Shown here: positions 22,001 through 30,388 of the stretch, one piece after another
Layout: every line of letters starts with the position of its first letter
Numbering within the stretch: the first letter of the stretch is position 1
DNA from: a virus
Length of the DNA stretch: 31,643 nucleotides
IMG/VR virus record: IMGVR_UViG_3300013010_000042
Location: 1-31,643 of that record
Direction: 5' to 3' (one strand)
Program-made: the position numbers and the translations under genes
The notes under the pieces: model-generated
The model's input: only the letters and a program-made list of their open reading frames with translations
What the model was told of the DNA's origin: nothing
Database searches by the model: none

Positions 22001-25000
22001 CGGCTTTCTTCGTGGCCGCTTCCAGTTCACCCTTGGCTTTCTGAACATCCTGATCAAAGCGTGCTGTCGCGCTACGCACAATGGTGGAGATACGGCGGCC
22101 CTCGGAGAATGCACCCATCTTTCCGCCAGTGATGACATAGAGAACCATGTCCTCAAGTCCGTTACGTAACTGAAACCGTGGCCCCGCAAGGGTGCCAAAC
22201 GTCCACAGGTCTGTGACAGTCTGACCAACACGGTTATTGACCAGCAGCGCGTTCATGTACGAACGTCGTGCGGCGAAGTTATCCAAGGCACCGAAATTAG
22301 GCATGGCCAGGGCATCATTGGTTTGCGACAACCAGACAGCACCCTGACGGGTACTGCCACCCACGTTCACTTCACCAGGGTTGGAAAGGTTAGCCTCATC
22401 CATCCAAGACTGCTTGGCTATCTTCACCTGTCTTTTCATGTCTGCCCGCAGCCCTTTCGCCACCGGCTTCCATGCGTCTTGCGCTTTCTCTACGGCCCGC
22501 TCTTGGGCCGCCCTTGCCAATAAAGGTGCATTCGCTGAGTTCAAGCGATCCAGTTCCAGGCGTGCCGCAACAAGGTCCTGGTACACGGGATGCTCGGAAA
22601 TGGCAGCATCTAGGATCAGTTGTCCTTGCGCGTCCGCGTCGCGCATTGCGCCACCGAAACGATCGTACTGATCCGCTGCGTACCGCTCGTTCATTCGAGT
22701 GCCGGAGACACCCTTGAGTAGTTCATCAAACTTTGTCGCCCCAGTGGAATCCAGCAACACCCGGTCAAGGCCGGAGGCTCGACCGTAAGTGCGAACCATT
22801 CCAGCGAAAGCCAGTTCGCGTTGAGCCTGATTCATCTTCGCCCACTCGGCGCGGAACATGGAGGCCATGGGCCGGTTCACGCCCGCAAGGCGCATCATCT
22901 GATAGATCTTGCCAGCGTCCCTGGCATCGAGAGTGACAATACCGCCACGAGTGTCAGGCATCCGTGCCCACACTGCCGCGAAGCGGTCAGCGGCACGAGA
23001 CAGTGCCAAGGATGCGTCATCACCACGGAGCACACCTTTCTTAGCCCACCCTGACCGGGATACGCCAAGGGCATTGCGCCACTTGGTTGCACGCTCGCCG
23101 TTCCCAGACAGCACGGAATCCAGTGCCTGCCCTGCCACGGTGCGCTTCGGGGCACCGGCAGCATCAACAGACCAGTCACCCACCTCGCGGGCCAGACGGT
23201 CTACGAGGGCGTCATCAGCCATCACGGAGGCGAGGCGAGTTGACCGTTCACTGGAAGTCAAGGTCACCCAGTCCGAACCCAGCACGTCATCCAGCACAGG
23301 AGTGGATCGTGCCAGATATTTGGTTATGTCAGCAGCGCCACGGACCTGACCAATGGTCTGCTTGAGCACCGTCGTTGCCGCACTCTGGTGAGGAACGTAG
23401 ACACGGTTAGTGCGCTTAGCGACCTGTGCTTGTGCCTGGCTCGCCGCAGCCGCAATAGCGTCCTCGGCGGTAGACGGCACCTGCCCTGACCGCTGACTAC
23501 GCTTACCACGGCCCTCGCGGTTACCTGTCCCCTTCTTGCCACGGGCACCGTAGCCTTCAGGCTTCGGGCGCATCTTTGATGCTTTACCGGCAGCGATCTT
23601 CTCCACAGACTCCATGGACATGTAGAAGTCTCGCGCCGAATCGGCGTCAAAGATCCCGTGCTTTGTGAACAGTCGAATAGTCTCATCGTTCGCGTACTTC
23701 TTCGACTGGCTTACAAGAGTGGTGTACTTGCGACCGTAGGCAACGGTGTCACCGGCATCGTCCAAAGCCTTCAAGGTTTGAAGTTCTTTACCGAACCAGT
23801 TGTACCAGTTCTGGACCTTCGCTCGTGTAAACGCCTTCTCCACGTTCACCGTCTTACCGAGAAGCCAGAAACCGTACTTGGCTCCCTTGAGTGCGACACC
23901 GGCACCAAACGCAGCATTGAGAGGGTCCAACGTCAGCATTGCCGTCGTGTTCGTAACGTCACGAATACCAGTAGCCCACGCAGAAGTGGGGTCAATGAAT
24001 GGCATGGCCCGAACGAGGGCATTGCCCGGATTGCCTTGGTCCGCGAAGGCAATCTTCGTGTACAGGTCAGAGTAGGATGTGTTGCCGCCAATGGAGGCGT
24101 CCATCATCCCCTGCTGGATTAGACTCCAAGCCTCGGGATTGTTCTCATACTTGGCGAAAGTCTTCTCAAGCAGGTCATCATCGCCCCTGGCGTAGCCTTC
24201 GTAAACATCGGCCAGTACGTCTACAGCGAAGTCACCGTACTCGTTGCGAAGGTCAGACATTTCTGCCTGGTTCAGTGTGCCCTTGTCTGCCTCACCGTAA
24301 GACCCATCCACGAGTGTAGAGAGAGGCGCTGCCGGGGAGAGACCTAGCAGAGTGTTGCCGATTCCGCCAGCGAAGTCACCGTTCCCGAAGTCGCTGAATG
24401 CCTCCATCTGCCGGTTAGCCATTGCCGTAGCGAACTGCACCATCGTGTCGTTGCCGAGCATGAGAAAGTTGAACACTGGGGCAGCCAGCGTGCCAAGCAT
24501 GGCAATGCCCTGTGAAGTCCAGTTCTCTCCATTGTCATCCGCTTCAGATCCACTGTTCAAAATGTCCTGAAAGAACATTGCCACCACGCCCTGATCACCT
24601 TCATCCTCAACGGAAGCGATGATCTGGCGTGCAGCAAGGAAGCCTTGCTGTGATCCTTTCGAGGCAGCGACACGAGTGAAAGCAACCTCAGCAACATTCT
24701 TCGCCGCCAGGATACGGGCGACGGAACCCATTTCACTCGGAGCCAGGCCGGAAACAGCGGCCTTGGCGAGGATAGCCGGGTTCAACTCGGCCAGACTGGC
24801 CGCATACTCTTCGGCATCCATCGAGCCATGACGCGCAATCATGTCCGAATTGATACGGGCAGCGTCCTTGTTTGCTACCGAATCCTTGAAAACAATCCCG
24901 AAAGTGTTACCGCTGTTGAGCGTTCCTACGAGGGTGCGCTCTTTATCTGTCATCAAGTCGGGAGCATTGGCCCAGTATTCGCCATCATTTGTGACGACCG

Positions 25001-25406
25001 AACGGCCATCCTTCAATCCCTGAATGAACTCAGGAAAAGAGGAGAACGAGTCGGGGGAGTAGGCTGCTCCACGTCGAGTCTCGTCATAGTTCATTGGGCC
25101 GACAGGCCGATTGGCGTAGAACTGTTGGACCAGTTGAGCCTGACGTTCCTGAGAGTCCTGATATTCCTGAAAAGTAGTTGCAGGAGCGGTGCGCTCAAAG
25201 GCACGACGACGCCCCATCGGGGCATCCGTGTCAGCGTAAGGAGAGTCCACCACCTCGTTTGGGGACATCGGCTCCGGGTAACGGATCGTGTTAGTGGGTG
25301 TCTCCGCAGCGCCAGGGTTCTTCCGAGACGGGCGAGCATTGATGCTACCGACGTTACCTAGATAGTTTGTGTTATCGGTCTGATCATTGTTCTCGGGAGA
25401 AGCCAT
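19005..25406 (-). CDS. Giant 2133-residue virion protein
   Basis: One uninterrupted ORF covers 20% of the window. Visible regions: a disordered N-terminus (1-60); hydrophobic segments near 300-320 (IAMLGTLAAPVFNFLMLG) and 490-520 (LTLDPLNAAFGAGVALKGA). A basic Gly/Arg linker lies near 620 (GNREGRGKRSQRSGQ). A helical block near 1055 has TLAGPRFQLRNGLEDMVLYV; the block near 1595-1650 has FGRRMYRVAKNDPIAFWRAS and DEYGQDYFVYPGS. A Gly/hydrophobic segment with membrane-active character lies near 1740-1840. The centre resembles giant structural proteins of some actinobacterial podoviruses, by recall only. It lies between portal and scaffold, unlike a tape measure. I see no lysozyme, protease or polymerase motif. 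A DNA-ejection role is inferred. ATG 25406 has only a weak ribosome site, so coupling to the upstream gene is likely. Confidence 0.7.
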   Translation of the reverse strand: MASPENNDQTDNTNYLGNVGSINARPSRKNPGAAETPTNTIRYPEPMSPNEVVDSPYADTDAPMGRRRAFERTAPATTFQEYQDSQERQAQLVQQFYANRPVGPMNYDETRRGAAYSPDSFSSFPEFIQGLKDGRSVVTNDGEYWANAPDLMTDKERTLVGTLNSGNTFGIVFKDSVANKDAARINSDMIARHGSMDAEEYAASLAELNPAILAKAAVSGLAPSEMGSVARILAAKNVAEVAFTRVAASKGSQQGFLAARQIIASVEDEGDQGVVAMFFQDILNSGSEADDNGENWTSQGIAMLGTLAAPVFNFLMLGNDTMVQFATAMANRQMEAFSDFGNGDFAGGIGNTLLGLSPAAPLSTLVDGSYGEADKGTLNQAEMSDLRNEYGDFAVDVLADVYEGYARGDDDLLEKTFAKYENNPEAWSLIQQGMMDASIGGNTSYSDLYTKIAFADQGNPGNALVRAMPFIDPTSAWATGIRDVTNTTAMLTLDPLNAAFGAGVALKGAKYGFWLLGKTVNVEKAFTRAKVQNWYNWFGKELQTLKALDDAGDTVAYGRKYTTLVSQSKKYANDETIRLFTKHGIFDADSARDFYMSMESVEKIAAGKASKMRPKPEGYGARGKKGTGNREGRGKRSQRSGQVPSTAEDAIAAAASQAQAQVAKRTNRVYVPHQSAATTVLKQTIGQVRGAADITKYLARSTPVLDDVLGSDWVTLTSSERSTRLASVMADDALVDRLAREVGDWSVDAAGAPKRTVAGQALDSVLSGNGERATKWRNALGVSRSGWAKKGVLRGDDASLALSRAADRFAAVWARMPDTRGGIVTLDARDAGKIYQMMRLAGVNRPMASMFRAEWAKMNQAQRELAFAGMVRTYGRASGLDRVLLDSTGATKFDELLKGVSGTRMNERYAADQYDRFGGAMRDADAQGQLILDAAISEHPVYQDLVAARLELDRLNSANAPLLARAAQERAVEKAQDAWKPVAKGLRADMKRQVKIAKQSWMDEANLSNPGEVNVGGSTRQGAVWLSQTNDALAMPNFGALDNFAARRSYMNALLVNNRVGQTVTDLWTFGTLAGPRFQLRNGLEDMVLYVITGGKMGAFSEGRRISTIVRSATARFDQDVQKAKGELEAATKKADDVRKRATDQSVIDAAENVEARAAERLAKLERAGLKPRKLGIVNTARMTLAVKLSNNAGLAGRENTLRARLAAAIFMPMTSPAERAAAAKLGRDGVVALQMKALARQRLLLVKDPEARGIAVRLRRGAEIEDLSPRQQEILRDMDDLLKSTTGEAYEQKAAETSRHLADSLMPADGDLQPLVKVGGKWYRRVRVDQTAQYVSERTVVGRVTPPQAEGAVRALHNVTSDGPRGQAILQRLERWWAAENRRGSSDAANMRKIEDEVLNYIKSHEMWPVYRERFRLYEPADERLFVQKGFKDASGTFTTPEGKFNKELLDALWNPEKKGYSVIDEATGDPVVAMEDFLSGTFKPPYHTVAVSGESFLVPADMGSVNALIDKGWSAMGRSLARMTREPIFKANYLESRKTFRALEEVYAKQFGEDAARSWASKQSSERAYALTMSYVDNPAVRSRAAYRVRNVARFYRAIEDFGRRMYRVAKNDPIAFWRASLIWEATNESGFSHTDEYGQDYFVYPGSAAGLEFLSRWLPMFGSTAGFMIGGKVQWLSPSADPDSWMPTLASPWASIVYRPVLRAIGGPDDIFGDIDRQLFGAIGADKDLNLDGPLDGILGEVIEGLPGALPPIIDKAFLGLLPAALGIELPGTLSYNATMKAAMMMQAQGRGLSMADSKDPVKAEAYANELRSTSLAVVFGMIVTGLFAPSAPQLMEDTVSKLGRDLGSTGMRPSFLKGMKQAMESEDGIDGYWKWIEKWTSENPGLGIYSLSRSEAAEMGYMEPLEGNAEFAIRHSDLMTEYPIGVSIFGPNTGEVTTKSMRVLNMFDVRTPKTLIDQVKDLATQEARIDYQLGRRYMQADVDAAPTEEQRKIRQSSMDATLASWRTRADMNGLSTRLYVNEREQPEYWADRVEEIRTVAEAIGTDGNGLGPEVLRAYEGYAWAKSELDQLVINQSANPNYDAERATLKEAWDGALTTELQRFPGNDQWERILEIMTSALSQGWQLPGK

Positions 25407-25411
25407 GAGGG

Positions 25412-25825
25412 TTAGAGACCTTTCGATGTAAGGAGGTTGGCGATGTACTCCAACTCCCCGGTCTCATCACCTGCCGTCGCAATCCGGTTAAACAGTTGCG
25501 CGACACGAGACGGGGGAGCGGATAAGTCCTGGCCAGGGCCAGGGCCGAAAGCGGCACCAGCCGTTACTGGCTCAGCGGGTCGTTCAGAAGGCGCGCTCAA
25601 TGGTGTGAATGCGACAGGTTTGCGAGGCTCAGTCCCAGAGGAGTTCATCGGTGCACCCGACTGAATATCCCTAAAGTCTTTTCTCCCCCCGTACTCGAAG
25701 CCACCCACATCCTGCACGGACTGACCGTCAATAGGTCCACCATCCGTGCGCTTAGACATTGATCCGGGGCCACTCACCGGGGAGGGTCGGCCAGGTTTCC
25801 GATATCCGCCATGTCCATTGGCCAT
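25412..25825 (-). CDS. Small disordered head-associated protein
   Basis: A 137-residue Gly/Pro/Ser-rich protein starting MANGHGGYRKPGRPSPVSGP, with SKRTDGGPIDGQSVQDVGGF following. A short helical C-terminus ends in RVAQLFNRIATAGDETGELE and YIANLLTSKGL. The HGGYRKP..P.PVSGPG..S.RTDGGP opening is a recurrent signature of small proteins next to portal genes in actinobacterial and marine phages. The start was set at ATG 25825, which overlaps the previous stop as TAATG, rather than an ATG at 25840 lacking that coupling. Function unknown. Confidence 0.68.
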   Translation of the reverse strand: MANGHGGYRKPGRPSPVSGPGSMSKRTDGGPIDGQSVQDVGGFEYGGRKDFRDIQSGAPMNSSGTEPRKPVAFTPLSAPSERPAEPVTAGAAFGPGPGQDLSAPPSRVAQLFNRIATAGDETGELEYIANLLTSKGL

Positions 25826-26145
25826 TACTCGCCCCCCCACTCATCCCCGGAGTGGTTCTCCTCGTTGTCACCAGAGCATTCGTCACATTCGCACTCCTCA
25901 TCACCAGACCCACTGAGCAGCGACTGCAAGGCTGACAGTGACGTATCCAATCTGTCGATTTCGTCATCGTCGGGAACAGCCTCATATTCGGACGTGTCTT
26001 TCAGTAACTGTTTCCATCCACGATTCGCCTGAAGCATGATGTCGTTCATTGAGTCAGGCGAGTAAGGCATACCGGCTGCATGTATCGACAACTGAATACC
26101 TTGCCACTTGATCTGAAGAGCGATAGCAGTGTCTTGTTCAGCCAT
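25825..26145 (-). CDS. Small acidic protein downstream of portal
   Basis: A 106-residue protein. The helical first half (IALQIKWQGIQLSIHAAGM ... MLQANRGWKQLLKDTSEYE) is followed by a very acidic, disordered tail with a CECDEC cluster and many Asp/Glu/Ser/Gly residues. AAGGA precedes ATG 26145. It lies between portal and the disordered head protein and is coupled to the latter. The Cys cluster could bind metal, and the acidic tail could mimic DNA or act in assembly; neither is shown. Confidence 0.6.
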   Translation of the reverse strand: MAEQDTAIALQIKWQGIQLSIHAAGMPYSPDSMNDIMLQANRGWKQLLKDTSEYEAVPDDDEIDRLDTSLSALQSLLSGSGDEECECDECSGDNEENHSGDEWGGE

Positions 26146-26158
26146 GGCGTGTCCTTAA

Positions 26159-27997
26159 CTAGATGGGCAGGCGTCGAGTCACCCCGGCCTGTAAATTGGG
26201 GCGACCGCTACCCGACAGGGACGCTAAAAGCGTCTGCATGTCGGGGCGACCACCAGGAGCCATTCCGGCCTGACCGGATGCCACCCCTTGCATGAGGCCC
26301 GTTCCGTCGTTTAAACCAGACAGAGCAGCGCCCTCCGGGGACATACCTTCTTCTAGGGAGCCTTCTAGACCAGGCTCGGCACCAGGAGGTTCCGCGCCGG
26401 AGGGCGCTGCTGGCTCTTCAGGAGCGAAGGCTTCCGCCACCACATCCTCAATAGATCGGCCTTTCTGCCGACCAATAATGATCTGCGAAAGCCGAGAAAG
26501 AATGTCGCCCGGATCTTGACCGGCCTGTGCGAGAACCGGGATGGCTTGGGCGTAGCCTGCCACCGCCTGCTTCAACGCATCACGCATCTCCTCGATGTCA
26601 ACCTTCGACTCTTCCTCCATTGCGTCAAGAGCGAATGGCATCTGAGAGCGGAGGAAGTCACGGGAAATCAGTTTGTCGCCACGTGCCTGCAACCCGAACA
26701 CGAGCGCACGGTTAGGGTCCAGCCCAGCCATCAGTCCGTACTGCACGTCACACGTGTAGTCGCCCTTGATGTCCTTCATGGGGCGGTAACGGATCTCATA
26801 CGGGGTTCCGTTCGCGTTACCGCGAACAGTCTTGGATTCCTCACCCCACACCAACTCATCCACCATCAACGCTTTACGTACAAGGTTGGCGAAGCCGGTA
26901 GCAAACATGGCCTGAGCGGTACGCACCTGAGTGTCGAAGCCACTCATCAACGCCTGTACGCCACGGCCAGTAACGACTGACCCGTCGATGTTTCCGCCAC
27001 GAGCCTCCGGGTAACGTGAACCGTTACGCAATTCGGCATCAAGGATTCCCTGCTGCGCGAATGCTGACTGTGGCACCTCAATAGGCACACGACGTACCTG
27101 CTGGCCATTCGATGTACGAATGACAGCATCAGGACCGAGCGCTAGTTCCTGAGCGTCTGGCGGTAGAACGATAGGAGCCTGTACTGCTTTCTGCGCCGCC
27201 TCAAGTGACAGCAGCGCGAAACGGGCCTTAGCCACCTGTACAGCCAGAACGTCATCGAACTGTCCGTGAGACTCGTCATCGACTCCAGGACGTTGAATCC
27301 ATTCGGCAAGACATTCGCCAATAGGATTCGGGATAGATGAAAGGATGGCCCCTTCACGACCGGGGAGGAAGATCACATCCTCCAATGCGCTGTGGTAGCG
27401 CAACACTTCAACAAGATCGGAACCTGACCCTGGGACACTCTTCTGAAAGAGAGATATTTTGTCCGGGTAGGAGGCGATTAATTCGTCGCGGGTTTTAAAG
27501 AATGAGAAAAATACTGCCGACAGGCATCCCCATCGGTCAAAGATGGGGTAGGCGCCCCGTGAGTCTAGGAAGTGAATACGGGGGAGTCGCGCGTCATCGT
27601 CAATCTCTACCATTCCGATGGTGAAACCGTACGTAACATAGCGATCAGCAGCCGTATACATCTGACGCTGGACATCAGAGTGAAGTATGTAGCCGTTGAC
27701 GATCTTTGTGCGCTTCTCCGCGAAGTCGCGGGCAGAGTCAGAGACGCTGGAAGACGAAGAACAGTTGAAAGACGGAAGAGGCGCAATAACTTCGGACAGG
27801 TCGCGTGCCGCAATGTCCACCATGTTACCGACGATGCCCGAGTCGAACGGCCCTTCAGGGAACAGGGCGGGAAATACGTCGCGCATACGGCCCTGGCGTA
27901 CAGCCAGAACCTTGTTCATGCGGCCATCTCTAGCCGAATACTTAGTTTTCGTTCGCTCCCATAGGGAGCGCAGTTCCTTCAACTCGATTGGATTCAT
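26159..27997 (-). CDS. Portal protein
   Basis: A 612-residue portal. Segments typical of phage portals are the helical opening LKELRSLWERTKTKYSARDGR, then VVDIAARDLSEVIAPLPSF-like and DRYVTYGFTIGMVEIDDDAR strands. The HFLDSRGAYPIFDRWG wing follows, with a stem/crown helix region (AMFATGFANLVRKALMVDEL). The Glu/Pro/Gly-rich disordered C-terminus is about 110 residues long. It forms the ring through which DNA enters and leaves the capsid and anchors the tail. The ATG overlaps the TerL stop as ATGA, the usual terminase-portal pairing. A GTTTAAAC site lies in the tail-coding part. Confidence 0.85.
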   Translation of the reverse strand: MNPIELKELRSLWERTKTKYSARDGRMNKVLAVRQGRMRDVFPALFPEGPFDSGIVGNMVDIAARDLSEVIAPLPSFNCSSSSSVSDSARDFAEKRTKIVNGYILHSDVQRQMYTAADRYVTYGFTIGMVEIDDDARLPRIHFLDSRGAYPIFDRWGCLSAVFFSFFKTRDELIASYPDKISLFQKSVPGSGSDLVEVLRYHSALEDVIFLPGREGAILSSIPNPIGECLAEWIQRPGVDDESHGQFDDVLAVQVAKARFALLSLEAAQKAVQAPIVLPPDAQELALGPDAVIRTSNGQQVRRVPIEVPQSAFAQQGILDAELRNGSRYPEARGGNIDGSVVTGRGVQALMSGFDTQVRTAQAMFATGFANLVRKALMVDELVWGEESKTVRGNANGTPYEIRYRPMKDIKGDYTCDVQYGLMAGLDPNRALVFGLQARGDKLISRDFLRSQMPFALDAMEEESKVDIEEMRDALKQAVAGYAQAIPVLAQAGQDPGDILSRLSQIIIGRQKGRSIEDVVAEAFAPEEPAAPSGAEPPGAEPGLEGSLEEGMSPEGAALSGLNDGTGLMQGVASGQAGMAPGGRPDMQTLLASLSGSGRPNLQAGVTRRLPI

Positions 27998-29895
27998 GCC
28001 AGCCTTCCAGTAACGGGCATGAGCGCCCCATTCATTTCTAGTTCAGTCAGATTCACGCTGGTCTGCTGCGCCCTATCCCATTCCGTAAGGAACGGGTTCA
28101 CTGCATGTGTGCGACCAAACGTGCTGTGCGCGATCACGCGGTCCCTGCACGCCAACTCCGCGAACCACATCGCCATAACGCAGTCAGTCTTTTGGGTCTT
28201 CGATATACTTGGACCCCACGTGACCAACTGCTCGACCAGAGCCTTCACACCTTCAGAGAACTGGGTGGAAGGAAGTTCAAGCAACTGAGTGCCAGATTCA
28301 TATCCACTCAACAGCATTGTCATAGATGCGACACCGAAGTCGGCATCATGCTTGTTGTTTCCAGTGAAGTGGCCCTGGATGCGTACACCTCGCGTAGCGA
28401 GGTACTGGTTAACGTCAGCGTCATGAACCAAGAAGCCCTGAAAACCATTCTTCTCGATACGCCACTCAGCGATCCCGTAATGATCAGTCCACTCTTTGAT
28501 CAAGTCACGGATCTCATCGGGCCTAGCACCAGCCTTATTGAACACATTCAACACGTGTCGTTTCTGGTTCATTGGGTCTAGTGCCAAAACCACGGCAGCG
28601 GTATGCCCAGACGTTGCCGGGTCAAGACCAGCCACCACCACAGTGCCTTCCATTCCGCGCCCCTTGCGTACCGGGTTCACGTTCGAGGGCATCAGTCCAG
28701 TTGTTCGTGCGCCATTGATGCACGCCGCCACGGCGGCGGGCTGAAAAATGGCTTCCTCGTTGACCTGGGATTGCATGTAGACCATTGACCAAGTACGGGC
28801 AGCCATACGATTACGTTTCTTACTTAACCGTTCGCCATTCCATTTGACATACAGGCCGTCTTCGTCAGGAACAGTGTCGTCCCCTTTAGCGCCAATCTCC
28901 ATCGTGTTAGATGCAGGCCACAACGTGACCCAATCCTCGGCCTTGTCGTGGAACTCCAGGACTGCTGGCATGGCCAGGTATGACCACGGTGACTCCTCAT
29001 CGGGATACCGATCAGGATTCTGCAACTCCAGGTACAGATCCTTGGACGCTAACCGCGTCCCCACCACGAGCAAACTCCCCGAGGGGGAGAGACGTGAGAT
29101 CACCTCCGACTGAATCCACTCAATCTGCTTCTCGTAGTCATGCGCGTTCGTTCCATCAATCACGTCATCGAGGATGATGAGGTCAGCACGGGCACCATAA
29201 ATATGTCCACGGATGCCAAGGGCTTGAACGGTGGGGTCTTTCTCCCCGGAGTCCCTGGCCTCACCTGAGACGTAAATGATGTCCTGGGTCCAGGAGGCGG
29301 AGCCGGAGGCGTAGCCGTTAGGGGGACCGAACGTGCGCTGCATCTTGGAATAGCGGTCGTGGGTCAGACGGTCCTTGATACCGAAAAGGAACTTCCGGGC
29401 CATCGTCTGTGTCTTGGAGACGATCATCACCCGGATATTCGGATCTTTGGCGATCCGGTAGGCCACATAGTTCATGGTGATCGAACTGGACTTACCGTGC
29501 TCGGGGGGCATGTTACATATCACGAGATCTTTCTCGCCCCGGCGGTACGTCATCGAGTCATGCAGCCAGGAAGGCTCCTGGCCCTCAATCATGTCCACGA
29601 CGTTCATCATGTGGGGGAAGACCCGATGGCCGAGATATGTCTCAGAGAACTCGGGAAACGCAATATCTGTGACTTTCTCGTGCTGCCATTCGTCCAGGCG
29701 CACGCTGCGGGCGCGGTCCATCTGAATGCAGAAGTCAGGGTCAGTGGCACGCCACGACTCATACGACTTAATCGAACGCCCAATAATTGAGACGGCATTC
29801 TTAACCGTGTGGCCCTGGGCCACCAGTTCCACCATGCGTTTCTTCGACTCAGCCACTGGACGCCTAGGGTCGCTCGCGGTCTTACCTTGAGCCAT
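27994..29895 (-). CDS. terL: Terminase large subunit
   Basis: A 633-residue packaging motor. The ATPase domain has Walker A MPPEHGKSS at about 129-137 and Walker B ADLIILDD at about 237-244. The RNase-H-like nuclease domain has D425 (VAGLDPATSG), E481 (RIEKNGFQ) and D519 region (NKHDADFG). The first ~60 residues form an extra helix-turn-helix-like module (KRMVELVAQGHTVKNAVSII ... YESWRATDPDF), as if a small-terminase DNA-binding domain were attached; no separate TerS gene is visible. It would cut and pump genome concatemers through the portal encoded just downstream. The ATG at 29895 has GGAAGG upstream. Confidence 0.92.
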   Translation of the reverse strand: MAQGKTASDPRRPVAESKKRMVELVAQGHTVKNAVSIIGRSIKSYESWRATDPDFCIQMDRARSVRLDEWQHEKVTDIAFPEFSETYLGHRVFPHMMNVVDMIEGQEPSWLHDSMTYRRGEKDLVICNMPPEHGKSSSITMNYVAYRIAKDPNIRVMIVSKTQTMARKFLFGIKDRLTHDRYSKMQRTFGPPNGYASGSASWTQDIIYVSGEARDSGEKDPTVQALGIRGHIYGARADLIILDDVIDGTNAHDYEKQIEWIQSEVISRLSPSGSLLVVGTRLASKDLYLELQNPDRYPDEESPWSYLAMPAVLEFHDKAEDWVTLWPASNTMEIGAKGDDTVPDEDGLYVKWNGERLSKKRNRMAARTWSMVYMQSQVNEEAIFQPAAVAACINGARTTGLMPSNVNPVRKGRGMEGTVVVAGLDPATSGHTAAVVLALDPMNQKRHVLNVFNKAGARPDEIRDLIKEWTDHYGIAEWRIEKNGFQGFLVHDADVNQYLATRGVRIQGHFTGNNKHDADFGVASMTMLLSGYESGTQLLELPSTQFSEGVKALVEQLVTWGPSISKTQKTDCVMAMWFAELACRDRVIAHSTFGRTHAVNPFLTEWDRAQQTSVNLTELEMNGALMPVTGRLA

Positions 29896-29930
29896 GAGCC
29901 GACCTTCCTATAAGTGACGCTAGGGGGTGC

Positions 29931-30197
29931 CTACCACTTGACTTTGTTCGCCCAGTAGGCGGCAGACATTTTTCCTTTGGCGATGTTCTTGGCGTGACGC
30001 GCCTTAAAGGCGGATTGACGCTTCGACGGCTGGCGGTCACCAGTCACGCCCTGCTGCCCAAATCGGATCGTCTTCACCTGCTCCCCGTCCTTGGCCACCA
30101 CTACATGAGACTTCGTAGGATGCTTGGGGGTTCGCTTGGGCTTGTTGTATCCGTCAACCCCGGCCCGCTCTAATCGTGGATCTTTGTCTTTAGGCAT
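29931..30197 (-). CDS. Small basic protein upstream of terminase
   Basis: An 88-residue, strongly basic protein: MPKDKDPRLERAGVDGYNKP, then TKSHVVVAKDGEQVKTIRFGQQGV, and the ending FKARHAKNIAKGKMSAAYWA. Proteins with this same start and end are frequent in marine phages, including those of cyanobacteria and Pelagibacter, with unknown role. As the first gene of the late operon, directly before TerL, it could bind nucleic acid or take part in packaging; that is inference. ATG 30197 is chosen because GGAG lies nine bases upstream; an ATG at 30206 abuts the same GGAG too closely. Confidence 0.78.
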   Translation of the reverse strand: MPKDKDPRLERAGVDGYNKPKRTPKHPTKSHVVVAKDGEQVKTIRFGQQGVTGDRQPSKRQSAFKARHAKNIAKGKMSAAYWANKVKW

Positions 30198-30210
30198 GAG
30201 TAACATCTCC

Positions 30211-30288
30211 GTGGTGGTGGTGGTGGTAGTTCCCCCCTAATAGGTGGTTTCACCACCACCCCCCTCCATGGGTTCCCTTCTGGGAACC
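30211..30288 (-). promoter_or_regulatory. 5' leader hairpins of the late operon
   Basis: A (GTG)6 run at 30211-30228 can pair with CACCACCACC at 30251-30260. The latter can instead pair locally with GGTGG at 30243-30247 (GGTGG-TTTCA-CCACC). A third stem, GGTTCCC/GGGAACC with loop TTCT, is at 30271-30288. The structures end next to the ribosome site of the first late gene, so alternative folding could affect its translation. This comes from base pairing only. Confidence 0.4.
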
Positions 30289-30388
30289 GGAGAGAGAGCG
30301 AAGCGAACGCGGAGGGTAAGGTATTCCGAACGCGGTTGACGAAGCCCCAGGGCGTAGTCGAACGAGGTTGTTTCATAGCCTTTAGTAG

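Noticed and set aside
189-23833. Recurring GTGTAAAC as a second regulatory word
   Set aside because: Most copies fall in coding sequence where the minus strand reads GTT-TAC-AC (Val-Tyr-Thr) in frame, so codon preference explains them.
19005-25406. Giant ORF as tape-measure protein or virion RNA polymerase
   Set aside because: It lies between portal and scaffold rather than after tail-tube genes, and no tail chaperone or tube gene is visible. No T7-like RNA polymerase motifs were recognised.
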